A stretch of DNA of 64,000 nt, taken from assembly GCA_001566295.1 (NCBI GenBank), contig KQ964258.1, positions 620,001-684,000 of the forward strand, written 5' to 3'. A program made the position numbers and the translations under genes. The notes below the pieces were generated by a model. The model did no database searches. It saw only the letters and a list, made by a program, of their open reading frames with translations, and was not told the origin of the DNA. Positions 1 through 8,763 of the stretch are shown here, piece by piece. The number at the start of each line of letters is the position of its first letter. Position 1 is the stretch's first letter. This DNA comes from Microdochium bolleyi (lineage: Eukaryota > Ascomycota > Sordariomycetes > Xylariales > Microdochiaceae).

Positions 1-548
1 AGCAGTCCCCTGTGCACCTCGCTTGAGCACAAAGAGTGTTGGCGTGAGCGTCTGTAAGCCCAATGATTGCCAGCACTCGCAGACAATTGTATCTCCTCCA
101 GCATTGAAACTGTTTCGTGTACGGAGGGAACCAGACATTCCCTCAGGTGAGCTGCAGGCACGCCGACCCACCTTCAAGGTACAGTACGTACGGGGACCGA
201 GTACGCGGGGCAGCGTGCGGCTGCAACCTGGACTGGCGCTGGCGCCCACTGACACGGCTCCTGCCCAGCCAACCACTGGCAGCTTGAGTTCGAAGCTAGT
301 CCTGCCGTGTAAGCTCCAGGATCGGGACATGGGTGATGACGGGAGTCTCTCCTCGTCCTTCGCTTTTCTCAACCACCCTGCCCGTCTTCTTTCTCCTCGT
401 GTCTTGCCCTCGGCACTTGCCAGCCTTTGAATAGTCTATCCAACTTCATCCAGCCATCGAAGAACTATCAATTGACTCCAACGCGCGTCCAATTGGTCAC
501 TACACTCGACCCCGAGGCCCTCCCCTTCCGCGAACCGCAGACGACACA

Positions 549-1805
549 ATGGCCGACGCCCGCGCCCTGCTCCGGGCGCACCGCTCAGAGAACAGAATAC
601 AACACCCCCAGGCGGCGTACTCGGACGCCGGGAAGCTCCTGTGCAAGCTCTGCCACGAGCACATCAGATCAGAGTCGCTCTGGGACACGCACACGAAGAG
701 CAGCAACCACCAGACCAAACTCCGAGCGCTGCAGCAACAACAGGCGCAAGCCGAGTCAACAAACGCCTCCAGCGGCAAGCGGAAACTCGACGACGTCAAT
801 AATGACGACGAAGATATGCAGGATGCCACCACTGCCGCTGAGTCCAGTGACGCCACCGCGCAAATCGCGAAGCGGAGCAAGACCAGTCAAGAGAACAACG
901 GCACGCAGAGGACGAGGGAGAAAACGATAAGTCCTCCGCTTCCGACGCGGAGGACGTCAAACACACCCATCCAGGGTGTCGAGATCGCGATCCCTTCGCG
1001 GCCCGCGACGCCGCTCGCCAGGTCAGACTCGGCCACGTCGACACCCAACATCGCGATATCGAGCAGCAGGTCACCGCTGATCAGTATCGAGGGTTCCGCG
1101 GCGACAGGATCGAGTACGGCAGGCGCTGCGAAGGGGGGGCCAATAAGTACAGAGGCGCTGCAGCTGCCCTCGCATGGCGTGTCCAGAGCAGCATCCGTCT
1201 CGTCGACAGCCGTACAGCCCCCGACGCCCGCGAACGAGCGAGCTGCGATACCGGGGCCGACGACGAACTCTGCCGCGGCATCCGCAGTCGATGAGTCGGA
1301 GTGGGCTGCCTTCGAGGCCGAGCTTGCGGAAGACGACAAGCCCACCGATACAGCCGCAGCACCCGCTCCCACATCAGCTTACGTCGACGCCACGATCTCA
1401 GCACCCGCGATGACAAAGGCCGAGCTCGACGCTCGGTCACAAGAAGAGATAAACGAGCATCGTAAGCAGCTCCTGGATGCGCAGATCGCCGGGGAGAAGG
1501 AGGATGCGGCGCGCGCGCTCGAGGACGAGTTCGACGAGATGGAGGAACTCGAGGGGCGCGTCAAGAGGCTCAAAGAGAGGAGGGAGCAGCTGCGGAGGGG
1601 CAGCGTGGCGGCGACGGCGGGGAGCAATTCGGACAAACCAATGGGAACGATACCGACAACAGGCGGGTCTGGTGGTGGCAGCAAAGCCGCGATGGCTGCC
1701 GATGGCAAAGAAAATGGAGCCGCGGAGGCTGATGACGATGACGACGAAGAAGATGAAGAGGATGAAGAGGATGACGAATGGGATGGATTCCGTTTCCGTG
1801 CCTGA
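549..1805 (+). CDS. ZNF830/CCDC16-like zinc-finger coiled-coil protein
   Basis: Single uninterrupted 418-codon frame. Near the N-terminus a U1-type C2H2 finger is visible (Cys32, Cys35, His48, His54, in the context CKLC...DTH...SNH). A long Ser/Thr/Ala-rich, probably disordered middle follows, then a charged coiled-coil segment (roughly residues 275-355, rich in E, K, R, L) and a very acidic tail ending in WDGFRFRA. This order (N-terminal finger, disordered linker, C-terminal coiled coil, acidic end) is that of ZNF830/CCDC16 homologues, which in animals are nuclear and associate with the spliceosome-linked XAB2 complex. A pre-mRNA splicing or nuclear role here is inference by family. The ATG lies in a good context (ACACAATGGCC) and the finger begins about 30 residues later, as expected. 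The next gene is on the opposite strand and convergent. Confidence 0.85.
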   Translation: MADARALLRAHRSENRIQHPQAAYSDAGKLLCKLCHEHIRSESLWDTHTKSSNHQTKLRALQQQQAQAESTNASSGKRKLDDVNNDDEDMQDATTAAESSDATAQIAKRSKTSQENNGTQRTREKTISPPLPTRRTSNTPIQGVEIAIPSRPATPLARSDSATSTPNIAISSSRSPLISIEGSAATGSSTAGAAKGGPISTEALQLPSHGVSRAASVSSTAVQPPTPANERAAIPGPTTNSAAASAVDESEWAAFEAELAEDDKPTDTAAAPAPTSAYVDATISAPAMTKAELDARSQEEINEHRKQLLDAQIAGEKEDAARALEDEFDEMEELEGRVKRLKERREQLRRGSVAATAGSNSDKPMGTIPTTGGSGGGSKAAMAADGKENGAAEADDDDDEEDEEDEEDDEWDGFRFRA

Positions 1806-2260
1806 GTTCGACAACGAGGGCCAGTGTACATACGACGAATGGCCCGAGTTTCCCGGACGCCGGAGTGGAATTTGCTTCACGCTCGAGGGGGACAGTACTG
1901 AGCGTCGACCGCAACAAAAATTGATGCGTCTGAAGCACCCAGCATTTTCATCTTGTGCACAATCCGTTTTTTGTATACTATATTAATATGTGCTTTAGTC
2001 GAGCGATTTCAAGCATATTGGGCCAAGAACTGCCCGGAACAATCACACAATGTTGCGGCACTTGGGACGCGGCGGGTCTCTCCAGTATGGGGAAGCAACA
2101 TTCATTGATGCCCTGTAACTCTAAGAAGCAGATGGTCCTGTACACAAGTGCTGCATGGCCACCCTTTCATTTGTCTCCGAAGGTACAACAGACAATTCTT
2201 GAACTAACTTTCCAGCGACACACTCACAAACACACACACACGCCACGCCACAAACGGCAC
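1806..2260. other. Convergent intergenic region
   Basis: 455 bp between the stop codons of the zinc-finger gene and the membrane-protein gene. It should hold both 3' UTRs. A short CA-rich run lies near 2226-2242. I see no gene. Confidence 0.6.
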
Positions 2261-3322
2261 TCATCGCCACTCAAAGATTGTGCTCTCAGTGTCAGCCGTC
2301 ACCACTGTCCTGGCGTCCAGGTCCTTGTGGTACGGCCCGCCCATCATCGGCGCTCCGATGACCGGGCCGCTGCCACGCGAGCTGGCTCGCGACATGGGCC
2401 GCGGGTTCGACGGCAGGCCGATCCTGGAGCTGGACCGGTTCAGCGCGGGCTCGGGCACGACGGTCGACCCGTAGAAGTCCTGGGATGGTGAGAGCCTCTT
2501 TGACTGCTGCGACAAGGGCCGGGTGTCGAAAGACATGGCATCGCTGTTGTTGTTGTTCTTCTCCTGCCACGGCTGGGCGCGCATCACGTAGTCGCCGCCA
2601 CCGACGGACTGACGGGTGTCCAGCATCGGCGGCGGATACTGCGGTGTCGGCACGATCGAGGGCATCGCGCCCTGGGCGGCCATGGGCTGCGAGCGGGCCG
2701 CCTCCGGGTCCTTCTCGCCCAGCGCGGTCTTCCTCCTGCCCCGGAGGCGGAACCACCAGAACGCCGCGCCGGCCGCGACGACGGCGATGACAACCCACAC
2801 GGCGATGGCGGCCTGCGCGCCGGGGCTGAGCCTCGAGGCCGTCCCGCCCGCGCCGCTGCCGTCGTTGGCGGGCGCGGGCATCACGGTCTGCCCCGTCGCC
2901 GGGTCGATCGTTCCCTGTACCGGGACCGAGGCGACGGGCAGCCCGCCGATGCCGCCGTTGTTCTGGCTGTCCTTGCTCTCCTCGCCGTTCTTGGTGCTGG
3001 TCTCGCTGTCCGAGGACTTTGAGGAGTCGAGAGACTCCGCGCTGCCCACGGAGGAGTCTGAGGATTCTGACCCGTCATCGTCTTCCTCCTCAGATCCTGG
3101 CGCGGGCGCGGGCGCGGCACCGGCATTGCCATTGTTGTTGTTGTTGTTCGGGGGAGGAGCGTCCTGGGTCTGCCGGGCCAGGAAGTTGTTGAGGGCTTCC
3201 TCGGGGAGCCAGACGTCGCCTGCCGTCGCTGCCGCCGCGGAGGCACCCTGCAGCCATGCTGCCGTGCTGATGAACTTTGCTACCCGCCCTGCGTTGATGG
3301 TGCTGGGGAAACGGTAGGCCAT
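2261..3322 (-). CDS. Single-pass membrane protein with Ser/Asp-rich ectodomain
   Basis: 353-codon intronless frame. The N-terminal 30-35 residues are mildly hydrophobic (AAWLQGASAAAA) and may be a signal peptide. They are followed by a low-complexity ectodomain with an Asn run (about residues 59-64), an acidic/Ser segment (77-120) and a Gly/Pro linker. A clear transmembrane helix spans about residues 170-192 (AIAVWVVIAVVAAGAAFWWF), followed by a basic stop-transfer sequence (RLRGRRK) and an about 150-residue cytoplasmic tail rich in Ser, Pro and Arg. The layout resembles fungal surface sensor or WSC/Mid2-like type I proteins, but there is no recognisable Cys-rich sensor domain, so the function is unknown. 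It is flanked by 1.7 kb of apparently non-coding DNA upstream. Confidence 0.8.
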   Translation of the reverse strand: MAYRFPSTINAGRVAKFISTAAWLQGASAAAATAGDVWLPEEALNNFLARQTQDAPPPNNNNNNGNAGAAPAPAPGSEEEDDDGSESSDSSVGSAESLDSSKSSDSETSTKNGEESKDSQNNGGIGGLPVASVPVQGTIDPATGQTVMPAPANDGSGAGGTASRLSPGAQAAIAVWVVIAVVAAGAAFWWFRLRGRRKTALGEKDPEAARSQPMAAQGAMPSIVPTPQYPPPMLDTRQSVGGGDYVMRAQPWQEKNNNNSDAMSFDTRPLSQQSKRLSPSQDFYGSTVVPEPALNRSSSRIGLPSNPRPMSRASSRGSGPVIGAPMMGGPYHKDLDARTVVTADTESTIFEWR

Positions 3323-5054
3323 GGTTTTTTATTGTTGTTGCTGTGAGTTCAGAGAGCAGTGGTTGTGACTGCTGTTCCCTCCCTTTGATGGTATTGTTGT
3401 GTATGGTCAAGGTCGTATCTTCCAGGGCCTTTCCTCTTCTATCAAGATGAGTCGTTACCCCTGGAACGTCTGGAAAGAGTGACTACCTTCTCCTCGGGGA
3501 GAACGTTGAAGAATTAAGCAAGCAAAGTAGTGCAAAATGAGAACTGGAACCGGGATCCGGAAAACGAGTACCGCCTGGGCACTGGAGTAGGTGAAGCGAA
3601 GGTCGTTGTCGCCAGGAGCAACGTGCAGAATGGAGAGAGCGACAATAAAGTTCCGGTCGAAACAAAACGGACAGCCAAGAAAGAGGATATTGGTAGAGGC
3701 AGAGTAGGAGAAGGCCAAGAGGACATGTTTTCAAGAGAGGGCTGGCCTGTCTTCCTTGCTCTCGACGAGAATGGGGTCCGACAGCACGGGGGCGGCTGAT
3801 GATACCGGCGGCTCCCGGAGCCGCATGGAGGGCAGAAATTCGAGCATGGCCGGGGGTGGGCGATCAGCAGTCACCGCCAAGGCGTAGCAGAAGTCGACGA
3901 TGGTCGTCGATGCGGCTGTGTGAAGGCGAAGGTCTTGTTTCAAGGAGGCCCACTGGGCCACTGCACTGTATCTTGGCCAAAGGAGCATGGGTGCAGCAGG
4001 GAGCCCTTTCCCGTCGGAGGCATCCTATAAGTCGTCCGTCCTATCACCAAATACAAGCTTACATTTTAAGGCACACAAGCTTAACTGCCCCAAGCCTCAG
4101 ATGGGCCATGTCCATCCCAGCGAGAAAAGTGGATGCACATGTTTCACCAAAGCAGACCTCCCGAGTTCCTGTTCCGCGCCGACATTCCTGTGCCGCATGT
4201 GAGCTCACCGATCGCGTCACGATGCCACGACTGCACTTGTGCCACGATTTGACGTTCGACTGTACCTTTCCAACTGCATCAATCGAGCTAGTGCATGCAG
4301 CTGGCCGTGGAAAGCATTCTGGTCGTCCTCCCCGATACCCACGATGTGGTGGAGCATGCAACAGCAGCACGCCGACCCCCCTGCCGCTCTTCAGACAACA
4401 GGCACAACGCCAAGCTCCAGCCCCGACGCTGTCTGTTTCGACTCGGGCCCCCCACGACATCATCGCCACCCAGTCCGGTCTTGCTGCGCATGACCATCCA
4501 AGAATAAACCCCCGAGAGCCCTACAGAAATTGGCGCTGGTCGGCAATGTAGTCTCGCCGCCGAAAACGCCGCCCGCTTGGTTTTGCCGTGGCTGAGGAGG
4601 CAGGGATGGCACGCTCATCCCCCAGGGCCCCGAGGGGCCCTCTTCCAACCTGGAGATATCAGGCACGCGACCTACTGCCCTATCGAGCTGCAGCCCGGTA
4701 CACCACCTCCCGGGGTCCTTTTGTGTCGTATCGCAGGGCTTTGCGGGTCACGACTGAGGCTGATTCGTGCCTGTCGATCATGATGCGGTGGCCAGCTGGA
4801 CGGTGCCGCCGTCGGCAAGGGCCCTGGACCACGCATCACTTTCCCGCAGGTGGTACAGGCCACTCCTCGAGGTAGGAACATATCACACATCGGGGCAGCC
4901 TCTGTGCACGACATCTGGACACAAAGCAAAGTCTACGTGCGCAGCGCAGTCCGGTCAAGAAAGACTCCTTTCATTGTGCTGTCTCGAACTCGGCCGGTAA
5001 TGGATAACCACAAGCCAATTTGATCCTGTGATGCCGGCATCCTGTCGTCACTGC
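3323..5054. other. Intergenic region without a supported gene
   Basis: About 1.7 kb between two minus-strand genes. It contains the upstream region of the membrane-protein gene and the 3' side of the GFA-domain gene. ORFs of up to 250 codons exist on the plus strand (3799-4551), but their translations are Arg/Pro/His-rich and resemble nothing, so I treat them as chance ORFs in GC-rich DNA. Confidence 0.5.
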
Positions 5055-6503
5055 TCACTCGTCTGCCCCTTTCTTCGCGGCAACCTCCTTCTCCTCGTTG
5101 ATGATCCGCCAGTTCTTCTGCAGCCCGCGCCTGTCTCTCCACGCCGTCACGTCGCGCTCGACGATCTTAAGCATCTCGTCCCTCCAGCCACCCTCAGTAT
5201 CTTGTCTCCACCCCATCTTGCCGCCGTACTTCCAGCTGAGCAGGTGCTCGGCCCGGGCACCACCGTGGCCGCCTTTGTCACTGCTGTTCTGGCCGGCCGG
5301 CGGAGCGCGGAGTAGTCCAAGAGCCACGTCGACCTGGTCCGGCAGGTCGTCGACGGCATAGAACACCACCGCAGAGCACTTCCCGCAGAAATATCGCTGC
5401 ACGTCAGGAGAGCTGGCATACAGTCTGAGCGTGCCGAGACGAGGATCTCGCTCGGCCTCGTCCGCAAGAACAGCCTTCTTCAACTCCGCTGTTGACTTTG
5501 GCAATCCCCTGCCCTCCTCCCCATCCTGCTGCTGCTTCTGCCCTGTCGCCGCATTGTTGCCCTTCGCAAAGGCAATATGCCTCAGCTGGTAGAACGTCCA
5601 GTGGAAAATGTCCACCCCAGACACCAGCCGGCACGAGTCGCACACGTCGAACGACGCGATGGGCTTGTTGCTGTGCGGGTCAACGATCCGCGGGAGCTGG
5701 GCTCTTGGCATCTGCGAGAACTCCCTGCTGGCCGCGGACGCGAGCAGTTCTAGGTCGACACCACCGCACCTGCACCGGACGGGGATCGTGATGTCATCGT
5801 CGTCTTGTTGTTGTTGTTGTTGTGCCTGTTTGTCCTGTGTTAATGACAAGTCCTTGGTCGCCGCCGACAGGTCTTCGAGGGCCGACGGAGAAGTCGTAAT
5901 CGGGGGCCAGTCCTCAGCCTGCGGGATCTCGTCGCTCTCCAGTCTCCGTCCGAGCCAGCGGCGCGAGGTAGCGAACTTGCAGCCGCCAGCACTTGCCCTA
6001 CCACCATCCTCGCTGTCCCGAGTGTAGTTCAGCGTTCTCAGCCACGGCGATGCCCCACCATCCCTTGTGTCCCCGAGGAACATGTGATGCGTCCACGCCA
6101 CCAGCGGTCCACCGCCCGGGACCTGCACGTTGGGCAGGGCGCCCGTGAACACGCCAAACGACGACGGCTCTCCTTTAGCCTCTGCATCGCTGCCCCGCGG
6201 CTTCTCCTCGAAGAACAGCGTCGACCCGCACGTCCCGCAGAACAGGATGGTGATTAGATCCGAGAAGGCGTACCGGGCCAGGCTGCTTGCATTCCTGACC
6301 TCTCCCGGGTCGCCGGGCCACGGCGCGTCGCTGGCGTACAGAGCGCCGGTGCTGTAGCGGCACGAGTCGCAGTGGCATGTCGTCGCCTTGAGCGGCAGGG
6401 AGGACACAGGGACTGAGGGGGCCGTGAAGGTGTGCTGGCGGCAGAGACAGGCAATTGCTATGCTGATGGTCTGGTCTGTGGAAGAGTCGCTGGATTGTGC
6501 CAT
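5055..6503 (-). CDS. Double GFA/CENP-V domain protein
   Basis: 482-codon frame without introns. Two copies of the zinc-binding GFA (glutathione-dependent formaldehyde-activating enzyme / CENP-V) fold are visible. In the first, the zinc ligands are Cys19/Cys21 (CLC), Cys43/Cys45/Cys48 (CHCDSC) and Cys89/Cys92 (CGTC). In the second they are Cys244/Cys246 (CRC), Cys288/Cys291 (CDSC) and Cys373/Cys376 (CGKC). The second copy lacks the first Cys of the middle CxCxxC motif, so its metal site may differ. A Gln/Asp-rich linker (about residues 226-238) separates the halves. The fold is known from formaldehyde- and glutathione-linked proteins and from CENP-V; biochemical roles of the many fungal members are mostly unassigned, and I do not assign an enzymatic activity. 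The ATG chosen places the first CxC about 19 residues in, as usual for this family. Confidence 0.88.
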   Translation of the reverse strand: MAQSSDSSTDQTISIAIACLCRQHTFTAPSVPVSSLPLKATTCHCDSCRYSTGALYASDAPWPGDPGEVRNASSLARYAFSDLITILFCGTCGSTLFFEEKPRGSDAEAKGEPSSFGVFTGALPNVQVPGGGPLVAWTHHMFLGDTRDGGASPWLRTLNYTRDSEDGGRASAGGCKFATSRRWLGRRLESDEIPQAEDWPPITTSPSALEDLSAATKDLSLTQDKQAQQQQQQDDDDITIPVRCRCGGVDLELLASAASREFSQMPRAQLPRIVDPHSNKPIASFDVCDSCRLVSGVDIFHWTFYQLRHIAFAKGNNAATGQKQQQDGEEGRGLPKSTAELKKAVLADEAERDPRLGTLRLYASSPDVQRYFCGKCSAVVFYAVDDLPDQVDVALGLLRAPPAGQNSSDKGGHGGARAEHLLSWKYGGKMGWRQDTEGGWRDEMLKIVERDVTAWRDRRGLQKNWRIINEEKEVAAKKGADE

Positions 6504-7344
6504 TGTTGCGGTCGTGAAGGAAGTGGTGCCCGTGTTTATGGTGATGACTGGTGAGCTGCCCTGCTGTTGATCTTCCGTGCTGCGAGAGGTTCGTGAAGAT
6601 GATCTTGAGCTTCAGATGTTGTCGGTAGTGCTGGCGGCCAGCTTTTATGGAGACGAATCACTCTTCGCAATCTCACAAAAAGTCCGCCGGGAAAGACCTG
6701 GGCAGCTCAGCGTTTTTGTAAACGTGAATTGTTCGCTGTGTTCAGCTGCACTTCTTGCACAAGGGACTCAGCAAGCCGTGCCTCCCCCCCACTTGCCCAG
6801 ATCACAATTGGAGACGGCTGACGGAAGTCCCCATCTTACGCCTTTCGTACGACGAGCGGGTTCTTCACGGGTTACATAATTGCCACCAGAAATGACAAAA
6901 TTAGGGCGTCCCCAGGAGAGGGACGTTGTTAGCAGACCCTCGTCAAACGATCGATCCCGCGCAGGCGAAACTCCGGATGGTCGCAATTGCTCATTGGGCG
7001 TAAGACCAGTCACTGTGAATCTGGGGAAGGAGTTATCGCGACGCAGGTACCACTGACGTCATTCCGGAGCTGGAGCACATGTATCCCGCCATTGGGGTGT
7101 ACTGTCTCGCTTGGATGAAAGCCTGTGCAACATAAGGTTTCTAAGGTACGTAGCATCGCGAGCTCTGGGGGACGAATGGCCACGATTGTGTTGACTCTGG
7201 TTGTCAGAGCGCCTTGGTGCGACGCCAGTATCACAGCCCGAAGCTGCGAACAACCCTCTGTCAAGTGGCATGGACCGTCGCAAGCTACTGGACCTCGACA
7301 TCCCCCAATGAATGTTCCCCCCAGCGCACAGCAGCCGTCATCCA
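6504..7344. other. Intergenic region without a supported gene
   Basis: About 840 bp between the start of the GFA-domain gene and the stop of the archaemetzincin gene, both on the minus strand. It should contain the promoter of the former. No conserved protein or RNA signal was seen. Confidence 0.5.
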
Positions 7345-8763
7345 TTACCTTTGCATATTCGCGATCCTCGCCCTCACCCAGGCGCTGTAGCCTGCAAACA
7401 TGCCCACACCCGCTTCCTCCCACCTCCCGCACACCCTGGCGAGCGTTTGGTACCGCTCGACCAAGTAACCTGCAACCTCCTCGGGCTTCCTCTTCTTCTC
7501 CAGCTCGCAGGCAACGGCGTGGCCGACCTTGCTGACGCACACGACGCACAGGTATGGCGGCTGCCGCACGTCCTCAGCCACGCTCGCCGTGCCCTGCATC
7601 AGGCACGCCGCGTACACGCAGTGGGCCAGCCCAAGGCAGTGCCCGAGCTCGTGAGCGGCCGTGCGCGCAAGGCGGGAGAACCATAGGCCTTGGAGCTGGC
7701 GTCTGACGTCATCGTCGCTAGCCGTCGTTGTCGTTTTTGGTCGTTGTGCCGTGGTGGCGGTGGCGGCAGCAGCGATGGCGAGGCGTAAAGGGCCCGGGGC
7801 CGAGGGCTGCTTTCGGCTCCGCGCTGTTAATGCTGCTGCTTTCCTGGTGGGTATCTTGATCCCCTCAGCCCTGCACAGCTTGTCCAGGTACGCCTTGCAG
7901 TGCGACGCCGGCCACATGTGCGCGCGGTCGATGCCCGCGTGCTCGTCAAGCGCCGGGTGGTACCGGGCGGTCTGTACGACGCAGACGCGGCTGCCGCCGT
8001 ACGCGCGGCCACAGCAGAAGTCGTCCTCTTCGCTCTCGTACAGGTCGTGGTCGACGAGAAGCAGGATCGCGTACGCGTCGGCGGGGAGCATCGCGAGAGC
8101 CGCGTCGAGGATGTCTTCGAGGTTGAGCTGTGCCTCGAAGATGCCGTCGGGACAAGGGCGGGCGCGGATCCGCGTGCAGTTGTCTTTCGCCGCCAGGCCG
8201 ATGTAGGATATATCCTTTGCTGTGTCATTGTGGTCGATCTCGTCGGCCCAGCGGACGAATCGAAGCCTCTGAGGAAAAGGCTTTACCTGCATGCCATGGT
8301 AGAAGGCACCCAGGAAGCCAATGACATCTTCAGCTTGGGGTGGCTGTGGCGTCTCTCCAGTTGCGTCGTGCTGCCCGGCTGCACACCTGATCTCTGTCCA
8401 AGCCTCGATGTGCTTCGCCTCCGGAGTGACTCGAGGCGCAGCAGCTACATACAATACATTGCGTCTCTTTGTTGGCTTGTTCCGCTCCTTCATCCCGAGC
8501 CACTCGTGGAAAGCCTGACCTTCCTCGTCCGGCTCGTACGCAAGTTCGTCCCCGGGCAAGATCAACGGCGCAGGGAAGAATGATGAGAATTCCTCCGCAG
8601 CAGCCTGCGTGGAATTGGGATCAGAATAGGGATTTTCCCCAGAGGCGACTGCCGCGGCGAGGACCTCACCGGCGGACACTGGCTCGAACCCGACGCGAGT
8701 GGCACACGCGGATGGCTCGAGCTGGATGGTCGCGTGTTGACATGGCTTTGGCTGTGCGGGCAT
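7345..8763 (-). CDS. Archaemetzincin-type zinc metalloprotease (M54)
   Basis: 472-codon intronless frame. The diagnostic M54 signature lies near residues 371-410: HELGHCLGLAHC, then a CxM motif (ACLM), then a CVVC pair 16 residues later. His371, His375 and His381 would bind the catalytic zinc with Glu372 as general base, while the four cysteines form the structural zinc site typical of archaemetzincins (human AMZ1/AMZ2). The Ala-rich stretch before the active site (about residues 310-350, with repeated Ala and Thr) looks like a linker insertion. An N-terminal 150 residues without clear homology precede the region that resembles the AMZ core (from about RRNVLYVAAAP). There is no signal peptide, so a soluble intracellular protease is likely; substrates are unknown. 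Confidence 0.9.
   Translation of the reverse strand: MPAQPKPCQHATIQLEPSACATRVGFEPVSAGEVLAAAVASGENPYSDPNSTQAAAEEFSSFFPAPLILPGDELAYEPDEEGQAFHEWLGMKERNKPTKRRNVLYVAAAPRVTPEAKHIEAWTEIRCAAGQHDATGETPQPPQAEDVIGFLGAFYHGMQVKPFPQRLRFVRWADEIDHNDTAKDISYIGLAAKDNCTRIRARPCPDGIFEAQLNLEDILDAALAMLPADAYAILLLVDHDLYESEEDDFCCGRAYGGSRVCVVQTARYHPALDEHAGIDRAHMWPASHCKAYLDKLCRAEGIKIPTRKAAALTARSRKQPSAPGPLRLAIAAAATATTAQRPKTTTTASDDDVRRQLQGLWFSRLARTAAHELGHCLGLAHCVYAACLMQGTASVAEDVRQPPYLCVVCVSKVGHAVACELEKKRKPEEVAGYLVERYQTLARVCGRWEEAGVGMFAGYSAWVRARIANMQR

Noticed and set aside
23..430. 135-codon ORF at the left edge
   Set aside because: Lies in the upstream region of the zinc-finger gene with low-complexity, non-conserved translation.
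3799..4551. 250-codon plus-strand ORF
   Set aside because: Arg/Pro/His-rich, no domain, overlaps other ORFs; typical chance ORF in GC-rich DNA.
8690..8705. tRNA B-box-like sequence GGCTCGAACC
   Set aside because: It lies inside the archaemetzincin coding sequence and no cloverleaf can be folded around it.
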